This document shows positions 52,541-63,691 of a stretch of DNA of 64,000 nt, piece by piece. Position 1 is the stretch's first letter; each line of letters begins with the position of its first letter. The DNA comes from Flavobacteriaceae bacterium (GTDB lineage Bacteria > Bacteroidota > Bacteroidia > Flavobacteriales > Flavobacteriaceae): contig CANFHX010000008.1 in the NCBI GenBank assembly GCA_947446865.1, positions 47,817 through 111,816 of the forward strand. Reading direction: 5' to 3'. The notes under the pieces are model-generated. The model did not search any database. It had not been told where the DNA came from and worked only from the letters and a program-made list of their open reading frames with translations. The position numbers were made by a program, and so were the translations under genes.

Positions 52541-53932
52541 ATGAAACGATACTCAAGTTTGTTTTTAGTAGCATTATTAAGTGGCGCCACTACACTTGGC
52601 GGCTATAAATTATTTGTAGAAAAAGATTTTGGAAAGAAATCAATTATCACACAAGCATCCGAAAATTATAATAGAACAGTTGGCATGGGCCCTGAAAACA
52701 TTGATTTTACCATGGCTGCCGAAAATGCAGTTCATACCGTGGTACACGTGAAAAATGTTTCGGTTCGAACCGTTTACAATCCGATTATGCAATTTTTTTA
52801 TGGTTCAAATGGAGGAGCCCAACAACAAGAACAAATTGGAACTGGTTCTGGAGTGATTATTTCCGAAGATGGATATATTGTTACCAACAACCACGTAATT
52901 AAGGATGCAACCGAGTTGGAAGTAACTTTAAATAATAAAAAAGTGTACAAAGCCAAATTGATTGGTACCGATGCCAAAATGGATATTGCTTTGTTAAAAA
53001 TTGATACCGAGGAAAAATTACCTTATTCAACTTTTGCCGATTCCGATCAGGTGAAGGTTGGCGAATGGGTTTTGGCAGTTGGAAATCCGTATAATTTAAC
53101 TTCTACGGTTACCGCGGGCATCGTTTCGGCGAAAGCCAGAAATCTAGACACCAACGGAATTCAATCGTTTCTTCAAACGGATGCCGCAGTAAACCCAGGA
53201 AATTCGGGTGGTGCATTAGTAAACACTCGTGGAGAATTAATAGGAATTAACACTATGATTTCTTCTCCAACAGGAAGTTATGCCGGATATTCTTTTGCAA
53301 TTCCATCCAATATAACTCGGAAAATTATTGAAGACATCATGGAATTCGGAAATGTGCAACGAGGTGCTTTGGGAATTGTTGGAAATGAAATCAACGGGCA
53401 AACTTCTAAAGAATTAGGAATTAAAGAAACCCAAGGGTATTATATTTCTAAGGTGTTGAAAAATTCGGGTGCTGAAAAATCTGGTTTACAAAAAGGAGAT
53501 GTAATTATTAAATTGGATAACCAGCCAATAACTACTTACCCAGAATTGACGGGGTATATCAGTACCAAAAGACCAAACGATAAAATAAATGTTACGGTTA
53601 TTCGGGATGGAAGAAATCAAGTTATCCCAGTTTCTTTAGTAAAAAATGATATTATAAATACGGAATTTAAAGGTTTGGAATTGGAAAACATTGATGCATC
53701 GGATAAGAAAAGATTCAAAATAGATTATGGTGTAAAAATTAAAGAGGTAACTAACGACCGATTGAAACCTTATGAAAATGAACTTAACGGAAGTATTATC
53801 CTAACCATTGATGGCGCCAAAGCATCTGATGTAGAAACCGTTTCCAAACTAGCCAATGACAAAGGAGAAAATCAAGGAGTGAGCATTCAAATGATTAACA
53901 AAATGGGGCAAATAATTCGAATCATCATTTAA
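52541..53932 (+). CDS. HtrA/Deg family periplasmic serine protease
   Basis: A 463-residue trypsin-like protease with an N-terminal membrane or signal segment (about 5-22). Catalytic triad: His118 in NNHVIKDA, Asp148 in KMDIALLK and Ser222 in NPGNSGGALV. PDZ1 follows at about 270-370 (GYYISKVLKNSGAEKSGLQK), and a second, weaker PDZ at about 380-463. It degrades or refolds misfolded envelope proteins. A single gene with its own terminator. Confidence 0.94.
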   Translation: MKRYSSLFLVALLSGATTLGGYKLFVEKDFGKKSIITQASENYNRTVGMGPENIDFTMAAENAVHTVVHVKNVSVRTVYNPIMQFFYGSNGGAQQQEQIGTGSGVIISEDGYIVTNNHVIKDATELEVTLNNKKVYKAKLIGTDAKMDIALLKIDTEEKLPYSTFADSDQVKVGEWVLAVGNPYNLTSTVTAGIVSAKARNLDTNGIQSFLQTDAAVNPGNSGGALVNTRGELIGINTMISSPTGSYAGYSFAIPSNITRKIIEDIMEFGNVQRGALGIVGNEINGQTSKELGIKETQGYYISKVLKNSGAEKSGLQKGDVIIKLDNQPITTYPELTGYISTKRPNDKINVTVIRDGRNQVIPVSLVKNDIINTEFKGLELENIDASDKKRFKIDYGVKIKEVTNDRLKPYENELNGSIILTIDGAKASDVETVSKLANDKGENQGVSIQMINKMGQIIRIII

Positions 53933-53956
53933 TATAATTTTTAATTTAGGTTACTA

Positions 53957-53986
53957 ACCACCAACTTTATCGTTGGTGGTTTTTTT
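53957..53986 (+). terminator. Terminator of the htrA-like gene
   Basis: Perfect stem ACCACCAAC (53957-53965) with GTTGGTGGT (53972-53980), loop TTTATC, then seven T. Confidence 0.93.
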
Positions 53987-54032
53987 ATACAAAATAAATG
54001 CTAAATAATTTTACGAAAACGTTATAGTTGTG

Positions 54033-54040
54033 TACTTTTG
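54033..54040 (+). promoter_or_regulatory. -7 box of the GAPDH gene
   Basis: TACTTTTG, exact TAnnTTTG, 45 bases before the ATG. The -33 region reads TTT where TTG is expected. Confidence 0.5.
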
Positions 54041-54085
54041 CACCAAATTTTAGAATAAACACACAACATAACTATTTTACTACAC

Positions 54086-55534
54086 ATGAACAAAAACACT
54101 TTGTACGAAAAAGAATTATCGCTTCAAGCAGACCGACGTAAAGCCGGAGTTGAATTTATTAAAATTACTAGTGATTTATGGTACGACAAATCCATTGAAT
54201 TAATTTTCTTTAGAAACCAATTAATTGACACTACGGTTAGTGACATCATGAACTTGCATGAATATGCAGGGGAATTTGTTCAAAAACCAATTAATGTTTT
54301 TGATACTGTAGAAATTGCGCGTGCTATTTTAAATTTAGATTTGCCACCATCTAGAATTGACATTGGTAAATTAACTTACGAATACCATTTGGAAGACAAC
54401 AAATACAATGATGCTCGTGCTTTTGTAATTGACAAATTAAAAGGAGCAAAAAACTCCGAAGAAATAACTCCGAAGGATGTAGTGCTTTATGGTTTTGGTA
54501 GAATTGGTCGACTTTTGGCTCGTGAAATGATGAGCAAAATTGGAAAAGGACAACAACTACGACTACGTGCTATTGTTACTCGCGATAGAAATGATGCACA
54601 ATCTTTAGAAAAAAGAGCATCTTTATTGCGATACGATTCGGTTCATGGGGATTTTCAAGGTTCGGTTTCGGCAGATATCGAGAACAATGCATTAATCATC
54701 AACGGAACTACCGTGCATGTTATTACTGCAAATTCTCCAGAAGAAATAGATTATACCCAATTCGGAATTGACAATGCATTAGTGATTGACAATACGGGAG
54801 CCTTTACTACCGAAGAAGCATTGCAACGTCATTTAGTTTCTAAAGGAGTGGATAAAGTTTTATTGACTGCACCTGGAAAAGGTGTTCCGAATATAGTTTA
54901 TGGTGTAAATCATAACGAATTTAACCCAGATGAAGTTTCTATTTTCTCTGCGGCATCTTGTACTACTAATGCTATAACTCCTATTTTGAAAGCCGTTGAA
55001 GATACGCTTGGTGTAGTAAAAGGACATCTTGAAACTATTCACGCTTATACCAATGACCAAAATTTGGTAGATAATATGCACAAAAAATACCGTCGAGGTA
55101 GAGCAGCCGCTTTAAACATGGTAATTACTGAAACAGGTGCAGGAAGCGCCGTTGCAAAAGCATTGCCAAATTTAGCAGGGAAATTAACTTCCAATGCTAT
55201 TCGAGTACCGGTTCCAAATGGTTCTTTGGTAGTATTGAATTTAGAAGTTGGAAAAACGACTTCTATTGAAGAAGTTAATAATATCATGAAGCACTATGCG
55301 TTGGAAGGCGAATTGGTGGAGCAAATAAAATATTCCTTAAATAACGAGTTGGTTTCTTCGGATATTGTTGGCACTTCGGCACCATCTATATTTGATAGCA
55401 ATGCAACTATTGTTTCCAATGACGGACATAACATTGTACTTTATGTTTGGTATGATAACGAATACGGCTATAGCCACCAAGTAATTCGATTGGCAAAATA
55501 TATTGCTAAAGTTAGAAGATTCACTTATTACTAG
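54086..55534 (+). CDS. gap: Glyceraldehyde-3-phosphate dehydrogenase, long form
   Basis: A 482-residue GAPDH with about 130 extra residues before the NAD-binding domain. The dehydrogenase part is complete: GFGRIGR at 136-142, catalytic Cys292 in ASCTTNAITPI, His319 in IHAYTNDQ, and the ending WYDNEYGYSHQVIRL. The N-terminal part (EKELSLQADRRKAGVEFIKI ... MNLHEYAGEFV) is helical and carries no known domain I recognise; such long forms occur in Bacteroidetes and some Proteobacteria. Expected role is glycolysis or gluconeogenesis. Confidence 0.93.
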   Translation: MNKNTLYEKELSLQADRRKAGVEFIKITSDLWYDKSIELIFFRNQLIDTTVSDIMNLHEYAGEFVQKPINVFDTVEIARAILNLDLPPSRIDIGKLTYEYHLEDNKYNDARAFVIDKLKGAKNSEEITPKDVVLYGFGRIGRLLAREMMSKIGKGQQLRLRAIVTRDRNDAQSLEKRASLLRYDSVHGDFQGSVSADIENNALIINGTTVHVITANSPEEIDYTQFGIDNALVIDNTGAFTTEEALQRHLVSKGVDKVLLTAPGKGVPNIVYGVNHNEFNPDEVSIFSAASCTTNAITPILKAVEDTLGVVKGHLETIHAYTNDQNLVDNMHKKYRRGRAAALNMVITETGAGSAVAKALPNLAGKLTSNAIRVPVPNGSLVVLNLEVGKTTSIEEVNNIMKHYALEGELVEQIKYSLNNELVSSDIVGTSAPSIFDSNATIVSNDGHNIVLYVWYDNEYGYSHQVIRLAKYIAKVRRFTYY

Positions 55535-55560
55535 TAGATTAAATTTAATTGTTAATTCAG

Positions 55561-55596
55561 CCCTTTCGGAGTTCTTACTTTGGAAGGGTTTTTAAT
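55561..55596 (+). terminator. Terminator of the GAPDH gene
   Basis: Stem CCCTTTC (55561-55567) with GGAAGGG (55582-55588), then TTTTT. Stem is modest but well placed, 27 bp after the stop. Confidence 0.65.
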
Positions 55597-55620
55597 TTTT
55601 AAACCATTTTTTTATTTTTA

Positions 55621-56270
55621 AACCATTAAGGTATTAAGTTTAATAATTAGTTTAATTTTAAAAAAAATAGCCGAAAAAATTCCTAAGTTTCTTGGGAGTA
55701 TTTAATGCGAAAATATTTTTACTTACTAGTTTTTTTTTTAATATCTTTTTAAAACCATTAAGGTATTAAGATTCATTAAGTTTAATAATTAGTTCCATTT
55801 AAAAAAAAAAGCCGAAAAAATTCCTAAGTTTCTTGGGAGTATTTAATGCGAAAATATTTTTACTTACTAGTTTTTTTTTTAAATATCTTTTTAAAACCAT
55901 TAAGGTATTAAGATTCATTAAGTTTAATAATTAGTTCCATTTTAAAAAAAATAGCCGAAAAAATTCCTAAGTTTCTTGGGAGTATTTAATGCGAAAATAT
56001 TTTTACTTACTAGTTTTTTTTTAAATATCTTTTTAAAACCATTAAGGTATTAAGATTCATTAAGTTTAATAATTAGTTCCATTTTAAAAAAAATAGCCAA
56101 AAAAATTCCTAAGTTTCTTGGGAGTATTTAATGCGAAAATATTTTTACTTACTAGTTTTTTTTAATACCTTTTTAAAACCATTAAGGTATTAAGCTACAT
56201 TAAGTATATTATTTAATTTGGTAAAAAAAACTCCCAAGTTTCCTTGGAAGTTCCTATTTGCAAAAATATA
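55621..56270. repeat. Tandem array of about 140 bp terminator-bearing repeats
   Basis: The word AACCATTAAGGTATTAAG starts at 55621, 55753, 55895, 56037 and 56177: periods 132, 142, 142 and 140 bp. Units are nearly identical; the first lacks a 10 bp ATTCATTAAG. Each complete unit contains, on the minus strand, a hairpin ACTCCCAAG-AAA-CTTAGGA-type stem followed by T (plus strand CCTAAGTTTCTTGGGAG at about 55682, 55823, 55965 and 56107). The fifth unit is partial and ends in the aconitase terminator. No open frame spans it. Confidence 0.9.
56223..56250 (-). terminator. Aconitase terminator
   Basis: Minus strand CTTCCAAG, loop GAAA, CTTGGGAG, then TTTTTTTT (plus 56223-56230). It is 31 bp after the acn stop and is the likely parent of the hairpins copied in the tandem array. 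Confidence 0.85.
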
Positions 56271-56280
56271 TTACTAACTA

Positions 56281-58548
56281 TTAGGCAATGCCTGCAGCAG
56301 CAATTAGGTTCAATGCAGATCCAGCTTTAAACCAACCAATTTGACTATCGTTGTAAGTATGGTTAGCTAAGATTGATTCTTTGGAACCATCTTCATGCGT
56401 AATTTCAATAGTTAAAGGTTTTCCGGAAGCAAAGCTTGTTAAGTCAACAAAATCGAAGGTATCGTTTTCTTGAATTTTATCATAATCTGCTTCGTTAGCA
56501 AAAGTTAATGCTAACATACCTTGTTTTTTCAAATTTGTTTCGTGAATACGAGCAAAAGATTTTACTAAAACTGCTTTCACCCCAAGGAAACGAGGTTCCA
56601 TAGCAGCATGCTCACGAGAAGATCCTTCACCGTAGTTTTGATCTCCTACAACCATAGTAGCAACACCGGCAGCCTTATATGCTCTTGCAACAGCAGGCAC
56701 TGCACCGTATTCACCTGTTAATTGGTTTTTCACTTTGTTAGCCTCTTGGTTAAAAGCATTTACAGCACCAATCAACATATTATTGGAAATATTATCTAAA
56801 TGTCCGCGGAAACGCAACCATGGTCCAGCCATAGAAATATGGTCTGTAGTACATTTTCCAAAAGCTTTGATTAACAATTTTACTCCGGTATAATTTTTAC
56901 CATCCCAAGCATCAAAAGGTGCCAATAATTGTAATCTATCTGAAGTTTCACTTACCAAAATTTGAACACCTGAACCATCAGCAGCTGGTGCTTGAAAACC
57001 TGCGTCTTCTACAGCGAAACCTTTAGATGGCAATTCGTCTCCTGTTGGCGGATTGAATTTTACTGCTTCTCCTTTATCATTCAATAAAGTATCGGTTAAC
57101 GGATTAAACGATAAATCTCCTGAAATTGCTAAGGCAGCAACCATTTCTGGTGATGTTACAAAAGCATGTGTATTTGGATTTCCATCGGCACGTTTAGAAA
57201 AGTTTCTGTTAAACGAATGCACGATTGTATTTTTTTCTCCTTTGTCTGCACCTTCTCTATCCCATTGTCCAATACAAGGTCCGCAAGCATTTGTAAATAC
57301 TTTAGTTCCCATTTTCTCGAAAGTAGCAATAATTCCGTCTCTTTCAATAGTGTAACGTACTTGTTCTGAACCAGGATTGATTCCGAATTCTGCTTTTGGG
57401 GTAATTCCGTGGGCTACTGCTTGCTCTACAATAGAAGCTGCACGAGCCATATCTTCGTAAGAAGAGTTTGTACAAGAACCAATTAATCCCCATTCAACTT
57501 TAAGAGGCCAACCATTTTTAGCTGCTTCTTCTTTCATTTTAGAAACTGGAGTTCCTCTATCTGGTGTAAAAGGTCCGTTGATATATGGCTCTAATTCGGA
57601 TAAATTAATTTCAATAACTTGATCAAAATAAGTTTCTGGATTAGCATAAACTTCATCATCTCCTGTTAAGTAAGACGCTACTTTATCGGCAGCATCCACC
57701 ACATCTTGACGACCTGTAGAAGCTAAATATCTTCTCATAGAATCATCGTAACCAAAAGTAGAAGTAGTTGCACCAATTTCGGCACCCATATTACAGATAG
57801 TTCCTTTACCAGTACAAGACATATTGATTGCACCTTCACCAAAGTATTCTACAATTGCACCTGTTCCACCTTTTACAGTAAGAATATCGGCAACTCTAAG
57901 AATAACGTCTTTAGGAGCAGTCCAACCATTTAATTTTCCTGTTAATTTTACTCCGATTAATTTTGGAAATTTTAATTCCCAAGCCATACCCGACATAACG
58001 TCAACGGCATCAGCACCACCAACACCAATAGCAAGCATTCCTAATCCACCTGCGTTTACAGTATGTGAATCGGTTCCAATCATCATTCCACCTGGGAAAG
58101 CATAATTTTCTAAAACTACTTGGTGAATAATTCCAGCTCCTGGTTTCCAGAAACCAATTCCGTATTTATTAGAAACAGAAGAAAGGAAATCAAAAACTTC
58201 TTTGGATTGGGAAGTTGCAACAGCTAAATCGGTTTTAGCACCAACTTTAGCTTGAATAAGGTGATCACAGTGCACGGTTGTAGGAACAGCAACTGTTTTT
58301 TTACCAGCATGCATAAATTGTAATAATGCCATTTGAGCAGTTGCATCTTGGCAAGCAACTCTATCTGGTGCAAAATCTACATAATCAGTTCCACGTTTAA
58401 AAACGGTGCTTGGAGTACCATCCCAAAGGTGGTTGTATAAAATTTTCTCAGTTAAAGTAAGCGGACGACCAACTAATTCCCTTGCTTTATCCACACGGGC
58501 AGCCATAGACGCATATACTTTCTCTATCATTTGAATATCAAAAGCCAT
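56281..58548 (-). CDS. acn: Aconitate hydratase
   Basis: A 755-residue aconitase of the mitochondrial type (shorter than AcnA of about 890). Fe-S ligands are in [12 protein letters not shown] (near 358-369) and [11 protein letters not shown] (near 421-431). [20 protein letters not shown] lies near 158-177 and the swivel domain near 580-700 has [20 protein letters not shown]. It converts citrate to isocitrate in the TCA cycle. A single gene with a TAAATTTG -7 box just upstream. Confidence 0.96.
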   Translation of the reverse strand: MAFDIQMIEKVYASMAARVDKARELVGRPLTLTEKILYNHLWDGTPSTVFKRGTDYVDFAPDRVACQDATAQMALLQFMHAGKKTVAVPTTVHCDHLIQAKVGAKTDLAVATSQSKEVFDFLSSVSNKYGIGFWKPGAGIIHQVVLENYAFPGGMMIGTDSHTVNAGGLGMLAIGVGGADAVDVMSGMAWELKFPKLIGVKLTGKLNGWTAPKDVILRVADILTVKGGTGAIVEYFGEGAINMSCTGKGTICNMGAEIGATTSTFGYDDSMRRYLASTGRQDVVDAADKVASYLTGDDEVYANPETYFDQVIEINLSELEPYINGPFTPDRGTPVSKMKEEAAKNGWPLKVEWGLIGSCTNSSYEDMARAASIVEQAVAHGITPKAEFGINPGSEQVRYTIERDGIIATFEKMGTKVFTNACGPCIGQWDREGADKGEKNTIVHSFNRNFSKRADGNPNTHAFVTSPEMVAALAISGDLSFNPLTDTLLNDKGEAVKFNPPTGDELPSKGFAVEDAGFQAPAADGSGVQILVSETSDRLQLLAPFDAWDGKNYTGVKLLIKAFGKCTTDHISMAGPWLRFRGHLDNISNNMLIGAVNAFNQEANKVKNQLTGEYGAVPAVARAYKAAGVATMVVGDQNYGEGSSREHAAMEPRFLGVKAVLVKSFARIHETNLKKQGMLALTFANEADYDKIQENDTFDFVDLTSFASGKPLTIEITHEDGSKESILANHTYNDSQIGWFKAGSALNLIAAAGIA

Positions 58549-58576
58549 AATATAATAGGTTTATTTGTTTGCAGAG

Positions 58577-58584
58577 CAAATTTA
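58577..58584 (-). promoter_or_regulatory. -7 box of acn
   Basis: Minus strand TAAATTTG, exact TAnnTTTG, 28 bases before the acn start. No TTG at -33. The rest of 58585-58750 shows no gene. Confidence 0.5.
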
Positions 58585-58753
58585 CGAAATCGAGGTACTA
58601 TTAAAAAATTTTTAGTGAAATATGTTCTTTGTTTTAAATAATTTATGAAATAGCAATTTTTGATGTGTTCTTTTTATCAAAAACACAATATTCAACGATA
58701 TTATTGCGCATAATTAAAAAAAGGTCGTTTAATTTACGATAGATACTATATAA

Positions 58754-58790
58754 CAAAAAAAATGAGCCCGATATATCATCGAGCTCATTT
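58754..58790 (-). terminator. Terminator of the rpoC/DUF3467 transcript
   Basis: Minus strand AAATGAGCTCGAT, short loop, ATCGGGCTCATTT (one G-U/A-C position), then a T run (plus A run 58754-58761). It lies 38 bp after the DUF3467 stop. Confidence 0.88.
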
Positions 58791-58827
58791 TACTTATTTA
58801 TCTAAACCTTGTGTAAGATCTTAAATC

Positions 58828-59142
58828 TTATGCTTGTCCAGTTGGACCAAAGTTTAAGGGTATTACCGGTTGTTCGGAATCTTTTATATCGCCATGGGCT
58901 TGCTCGAATCGGTGGATGTTTTCTCCTAGTGCTTTCAACAAACGCTTAGCATGTTGTGGCGTTAGGATGATTCTCGACTTTACTTTCGATTTAGGTACTC
59001 CTGGCATAATTGCGACAAAGTCTAAAACAAATTCGGATGGTGAATGGTTGATAATTGCCAAGTTGGAATAAATTCCTTCTGCAACTTTTTCATCCAATTC
59101 AATATTGATTTGTCCTGCTTGTGGTTGATCGTTATCGCTCAT
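58828..59142 (-). CDS. DUF3467 family protein
   Basis: A 104-residue protein matching the DUF3467 pattern: INIELDEKVAEGIYSNLAII, HSPSEFVLDFVAIMPGVPKS and RIILTPQHAKRLLKALGENI. Function is unknown. It starts 2 bp after the rpoC stop and shares its terminator, so it is made with RNA polymerase subunits. The same neighbourhood is common in Bacteroidetes, suggesting a role linked to transcription or simply conserved gene order. Confidence 0.9.
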   Translation of the reverse strand: MSDNDQPQAGQINIELDEKVAEGIYSNLAIINHSPSEFVLDFVAIMPGVPKSKVKSRIILTPQHAKRLLKALGENIHRFEQAHGDIKDSEQPVIPLNFGPTGQA

Positions 59143-59144
59143 AA

Positions 59145-62100
59145 TTAATAAATATATTCTTCTTTACTGGCCATAATATCGTTGTAATCTTCTTTAGAAC
59201 CTACAATAATATCATCATAATCTCTCATACCTGTTCCTGCAGGAATTCTGTGTCCTACAATTACATTTTCTTTAAGACCTTCTAGAGTATCTACTTTACC
59301 AGCAACTGCTGCTTCGTTCAATACTTTGGTAGTCTCTTGGAACGATGCTGCCGAAATAAACGATTTAGTTTGAAGCGATGCTCTAGTAATACCTTGTAGT
59401 ACTGGAGTTGCAGTAGCCGTAATAACCTCACGAGCCACAACTAAATTTTTATCGTTACGTTTCAACAACGAATTCTCGTCTCTTAATTCTCTTGGAGAAA
59501 CAATTTGACCTGGTTTAAGACTGTCGGAATCTCCAGCATCTTCTACCACTTTCATTCCGTATAATTTATCGTTTTCACGAATAAAGTCACTAGTATGAAT
59601 CAATTGCTCTTCTAAGAATAAAGTATCTCCTGGATCTTCCACTCTTACTTTACGCATCATTTGACGAATAACAACCTCAAAGTGTTTGTCATTAATTTTT
59701 ACCCCTTGTAAACGGTATACCTCTTGAATTTCATTAACTAAATACTGTTGTACAGCAGATGGGCCTTGAATTCTTAAAATATCTTCTGGAGTAATTGCTC
59801 CATCAGATAAAGGTACTCCAGCTTTTACAAAGTCATTTTCTTGAACTAAGATTTGACTAGATAATTTTACTAGGTATTTTTTAATTTCACCAAATTTAGA
59901 TTCGATGATAACCTCACGGTTACCTCTTTTGATTTTTCCAAAAGAAACTACTCCATCAATCTCAGAAACTACAGCAGGGTTAGAAGGATTACGTGCTTCT
60001 AAAAGCTCAGTAATTCTAGGTAAACCTCCAGTAATATCTCCAGCTTTAGAAGAACGACGAGGAATTTTAACAAGGATTTTACCTGCTTTAATTTTCTCAC
60101 CATCTTCTACCATAAGGTGGGCTCCAACTGGTAAATTGTAAGAACGGATTAATTCTCCGTCTTTACCATAAACCAATAAGGTTGGGATTAATTTTTTATT
60201 TCTTCCTTCCGAGATTACTTTTTCTTGGAAACCAGTTTGCTCATCAATTTCGACCATGAACGATTGTCCTTGTTCTAAATCTTCGTAAGCAATTTTTCCG
60301 GTGAATTCAGAAACGATAACTCCATTATATGGATCCCATTTACAGATAGCAGAGCCTTTTTCAACAACATCACCATCTTTTACGCTAATTACAGAACCAT
60401 AAGGAATGTAATGTGTGCTTAATAGAATTCCTGTTTTAACATCAATTAATTTTAATTCAGTAGAACGAGAAACAACGATGTTTACTTTGTTACCATCAGC
60501 ATCTTCACCAATAACCGTTTTTAAATCGTCAATTTCTAACTTACCACCAAATCTAGCTACTACACCTGATTCTTCAGAAACTCCACCCGCAACACCACCA
60601 ACGTGGAATGTTCTAAGTGTTAACTGTGTTCCTGGCTCTCCAATAGACTGTGCAGCGATAACACCAACAGCTTCTCCTTTTTGAGTCATTTTTCCAGTTG
60701 CTAAGTTTCTTCCGTAACATTTAGCACAAATACCTTTTTTAGCTTCACAAACTAGTGGAGAACGAACTTCTACTTTTTCAATAGGAGATTCTTCTATTGC
60801 TTTAACGATAGCTTCAGTAATTTGCTCACCAGCTGCAATGATTACTTTAGAATCTAGAGGATTAATAACATCTTGCAATGCTACACGACCTAAAATTCTT
60901 TCTCCTAAAGTTTCTACAATCTCTTCATTTTTCTTTAAAGCCGAAACTTCAATTCCTCTTAAAGTACCACAATCTACAGAGTTTACAATAACGTCTTGAG
61001 AAACGTCGTGTAGTCTACGAGTAAGGTATCCAGCATCAGCAGTTTTCAAAGCCGTATCCGCAAGACCTTTACGAGCACCGTGAGTAGAAATGAAGTATTC
61101 TAAGATAGAAAGACCTTCCTTAAAGTTGGAAAGAATTGGATTTTCAATAATTTCACCACCACCAGCAGTAGATTTTTTAGGCTTAGCCATCAAACCACGC
61201 ATACCAGTTAACTGACGAATTTGTTCTTTGGAACCCCTTGCCCCAGAATCAAGCATCATATACACCGAGTTGAAACCTTGTTGGTCTTCTCTAATGTTTT
61301 TCATTGCTAATTCTGTTAATTGCGCATTGGCAGAAGTCCAGATATCAATAACTTGGTTGTAACGTTCGTTATTGGTAATAAGACCCATGTTATAATTTAC
61401 AGAGATAGCATCTACTTGTAGACGTGCATCTGCAATTAATTTAGTTTTTTGCTCTGGAATTCTAATATCTCCTAATGAGAAAGATAAACCACCTTTGAAG
61501 GCAAATTTATATCCCATATCTTTCATTTCATCAAGGAAAGCTGCAGTTGTAGGAACGTTAGTTACCGACAAGATTTTTCCAATAATATCACGTAACGATT
61601 TTTTAGTCAATACTTCATTAATATATCCTGCTGCTTCTGGTACTACTTCATTAAATAAAACTCTACCAGCAGTTGTTTGGATAATTTTGAATACTTGTTC
61701 TCCAGATTCGTTAAAATCTTTTGCTCTAATTCTAACACGTGCATTCAACTCTAGTCTTCCTTCATTCAAAGCAATATTTACTTCCTCTGCAGAATAGAAA
61801 GTCAAATCTTGACCTAAAATTTTATGCTCTGGAGTAGACAAACGTTCTTTGGTCATATAATAAAGACCAAGTACCATGTCTTGAGAAGGTACTGTAATTG
61901 GCGCACCATTTGCAGGATTCAAGATATTATGAGAAGCCAACATTAACAATTGTGCTTCCAAAATAGCCTCTGGTCCTAACGGCAAGTGAACTGCCATTTG
62001 ATCCCCATCAAAATCCGCATTAAATGCAGTACATACTAATGGGTGTAATTGGATTGCTTTTCCTTCAATTAATTTTGGTTGGAAAGCTTGAATACCCAAT

Positions 62101-63449
62101 CTGTGCAAAGTAGGAGCACGATTCAGTAATATTGGGTGACCTTTAATTACATTTTCAAGGATATCCCAAACTACTGGCTCTTTTTTGTCTATTATTTTCT
62201 TTGCAGATTTTACTGTTTTAACAATTCCTCTTTCGATTAATTTACGAATAACGAATGGTTTGTATAGTTCCGCAGCCATATCTTTAGGGATACCACATTC
62301 GAACAATTTCATTTCTGGTCCAACAACAATTACCGAACGAGCTGAATAATCCACACGTTTTCCAAGTAAATTTTGACGGAAACGACCTTGTTTTCCTTTA
62401 AGGGAATCGGATAAAGATTTCAATGGTCTGTTAGATTCTGTTTTAACAGCCGAAGCTTTACGAGTGTTATCAAATAATGAATCTACTGATTCTTGTAACA
62501 TACGTTTTTCGTTTCTTAAGATAACTTCTGGAGCTTTAATCTCCATTAATCTCTTCAAACGGTTGTTACGGATGATAACTCTACGGTACAAGTCATTTAA
62601 ATCGGAAGTTGCGAAACGACCACCATCTAGTGGCACTAACGGACGCAATTCTGGTGGGATAACTGGTACAACTTTCATAATCATCCATTCTGGACGATTT
62701 TCTCTATTGATATTAGAATCTCTAAAAGATTCTACTACTTGAAGTCTTTTTAATGCTTCTGTTTTTCTTTGTTTAGAAGTTTCATTATTAGCACTGTGTC
62801 TTAACGAATAAGAAAGTGCATCTAAATCGGTTCTAGCCAATAAGTCCATAATACATTCTGCTCCCATTTTGGCAACAAATTTATTAGGATCAAAATCATC
62901 TAAATATTGATTATCAGCAGGAAGCGTATCTAATATATTCAAATATTCTTCTTCTGTTAAGAAGTCTAAACGTTGAACCGATTCTCCTTCAGCATTTTTT
63001 GCAATACCTGCTTGGATTACTACGTATCTTTCGTAATAAATGATCATATCTAATTTCTTAGATGGCAATCCAAGGATGTATCCTATTTTGTTTGGAAGGG
63101 AACGGAAATACCAGATATGAGCAATTGGCACAACAAGGTTGATGTGTCCTACTCTGTCTCTACGTACTTTTTTCTCGGTTACTTCTACCCCACAACGGTC
63201 ACAAACGATTCCTTTGTATCGGATTCTTTTGTATTTACCACAAGCACATTCAAAATCTTTAACTGGACCGAAAATTCGTTCGCAGAAAAGACCGTCACGT
63301 TCTGGTTTGTGCGTTCTATAATTAATTGTTTCTGGTTTTAAAACTTCACCTCTAGATTCAGCTAAAATTGATTCTGGCGAAGCTAATCCTATAGAGATTT
63401 TTTCAAATCTTTTAGGTGCATTCTTGTCGTTGTTTCTATTATTCATCAT
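59145..63449 (-). CDS. rpoC: RNA polymerase beta' subunit
   Basis: 1434 residues from ATG 63449 ([20 protein letters not shown]). The frame is open to 63548 but the 33 extra residues do not resemble RpoC and fall in the intergenic region. The zinc site [20 protein letters not shown] is near residues 65-84, the catalytic [12 protein letters not shown] near 470, and C-terminal zinc cysteines in [13 protein letters not shown]. Length is normal for Bacteroidetes. It follows rpoB and precedes the DUF3467 gene. Confidence 0.97.
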   Translation of the reverse strand: MMNNRNNDKNAPKRFEKISIGLASPESILAESRGEVLKPETINYRTHKPERDGLFCERIFGPVKDFECACGKYKRIRYKGIVCDRCGVEVTEKKVRRDRVGHINLVVPIAHIWYFRSLPNKIGYILGLPSKKLDMIIYYERYVVIQAGIAKNAEGESVQRLDFLTEEEYLNILDTLPADNQYLDDFDPNKFVAKMGAECIMDLLARTDLDALSYSLRHSANNETSKQRKTEALKRLQVVESFRDSNINRENRPEWMIMKVVPVIPPELRPLVPLDGGRFATSDLNDLYRRVIIRNNRLKRLMEIKAPEVILRNEKRMLQESVDSLFDNTRKASAVKTESNRPLKSLSDSLKGKQGRFRQNLLGKRVDYSARSVIVVGPEMKLFECGIPKDMAAELYKPFVIRKLIERGIVKTVKSAKKIIDKKEPVVWDILENVIKGHPILLNRAPTLHRLGIQAFQPKLIEGKAIQLHPLVCTAFNADFDGDQMAVHLPLGPEAILEAQLLMLASHNILNPANGAPITVPSQDMVLGLYYMTKERLSTPEHKILGQDLTFYSAEEVNIALNEGRLELNARVRIRAKDFNESGEQVFKIIQTTAGRVLFNEVVPEAAGYINEVLTKKSLRDIIGKILSVTNVPTTAAFLDEMKDMGYKFAFKGGLSFSLGDIRIPEQKTKLIADARLQVDAISVNYNMGLITNNERYNQVIDIWTSANAQLTELAMKNIREDQQGFNSVYMMLDSGARGSKEQIRQLTGMRGLMAKPKKSTAGGGEIIENPILSNFKEGLSILEYFISTHGARKGLADTALKTADAGYLTRRLHDVSQDVIVNSVDCGTLRGIEVSALKKNEEIVETLGERILGRVALQDVINPLDSKVIIAAGEQITEAIVKAIEESPIEKVEVRSPLVCEAKKGICAKCYGRNLATGKMTQKGEAVGVIAAQSIGEPGTQLTLRTFHVGGVAGGVSEESGVVARFGGKLEIDDLKTVIGEDADGNKVNIVVSRSTELKLIDVKTGILLSTHYIPYGSVISVKDGDVVEKGSAICKWDPYNGVIVSEFTGKIAYEDLEQGQSFMVEIDEQTGFQEKVISEGRNKKLIPTLLVYGKDGELIRSYNLPVGAHLMVEDGEKIKAGKILVKIPRRSSKAGDITGGLPRITELLEARNPSNPAVVSEIDGVVSFGKIKRGNREVIIESKFGEIKKYLVKLSSQILVQENDFVKAGVPLSDGAITPEDILRIQGPSAVQQYLVNEIQEVYRLQGVKINDKHFEVVIRQMMRKVRVEDPGDTLFLEEQLIHTSDFIRENDKLYGMKVVEDAGDSDSLKPGQIVSPRELRDENSLLKRNDKNLVVAREVITATATPVLQGITRASLQTKSFISAASFQETTKVLNEAAVAGKVDTLEGLKENVIVGHRIPAGTGMRDYDDIIVGSKEDYNDIMASKEEYIY

Positions 63450-63633
63450 AGTTTTTACTATTGATTTATTTGCAATTAAAAAATTGATTTTAGTTTTGGA
63501 TATTCCTATCCTTAAACCATTACCTCGAATTACTTCTCTAAACTTCAAACATTTTTTGAAGTGCTAATTATATAAGTCTATATAAAAAATCGGAACGGGT
63601 TACGGGTATAAATCTTGAAAACTAATTTAAAAA

Positions 63634-63691
63634 GTGTTCAGAATTCAGTGTTCAGTTAACAAACTGAACACTAAATACTGACCACTGAATA
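63634..63691. repeat. GTTCAG-type minisatellite with hairpin between rpoB and rpoC
   Basis: Units such as AGTGTTCAG, AATTCAG and AGTATTCAG repeat in both orientations and start immediately after the rpoB stop. Within it AGTGTTCAGTT (63647-63657) pairs with AACTGAACACT (63662-63672) around a 4-nt loop: an 11 bp perfect stem. On the minus strand there is a T-rich stretch about 20 bases later. The remaining intergenic bases show nothing. Confidence 0.75.

Noticed and set aside
55621..56270. Possible CRISPR array (regular direct repeats)
   Set aside because: Units of about 140 bp are contiguous and nearly identical throughout, without unique spacers, and no cas genes are present. It is a tandem duplication containing terminators.
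57053..58105. Open frames opposite aconitase, rpoC and the glycosyltransferases
   Set aside because: They are shadows of strongly coding genes, have no recognisable motif and no plausible promoter.
63450..63548. N-terminal extension of rpoC to 63548
   Set aside because: The extra 33 residues do not resemble RpoC; ATG 63449 begins the family-like N-terminus.
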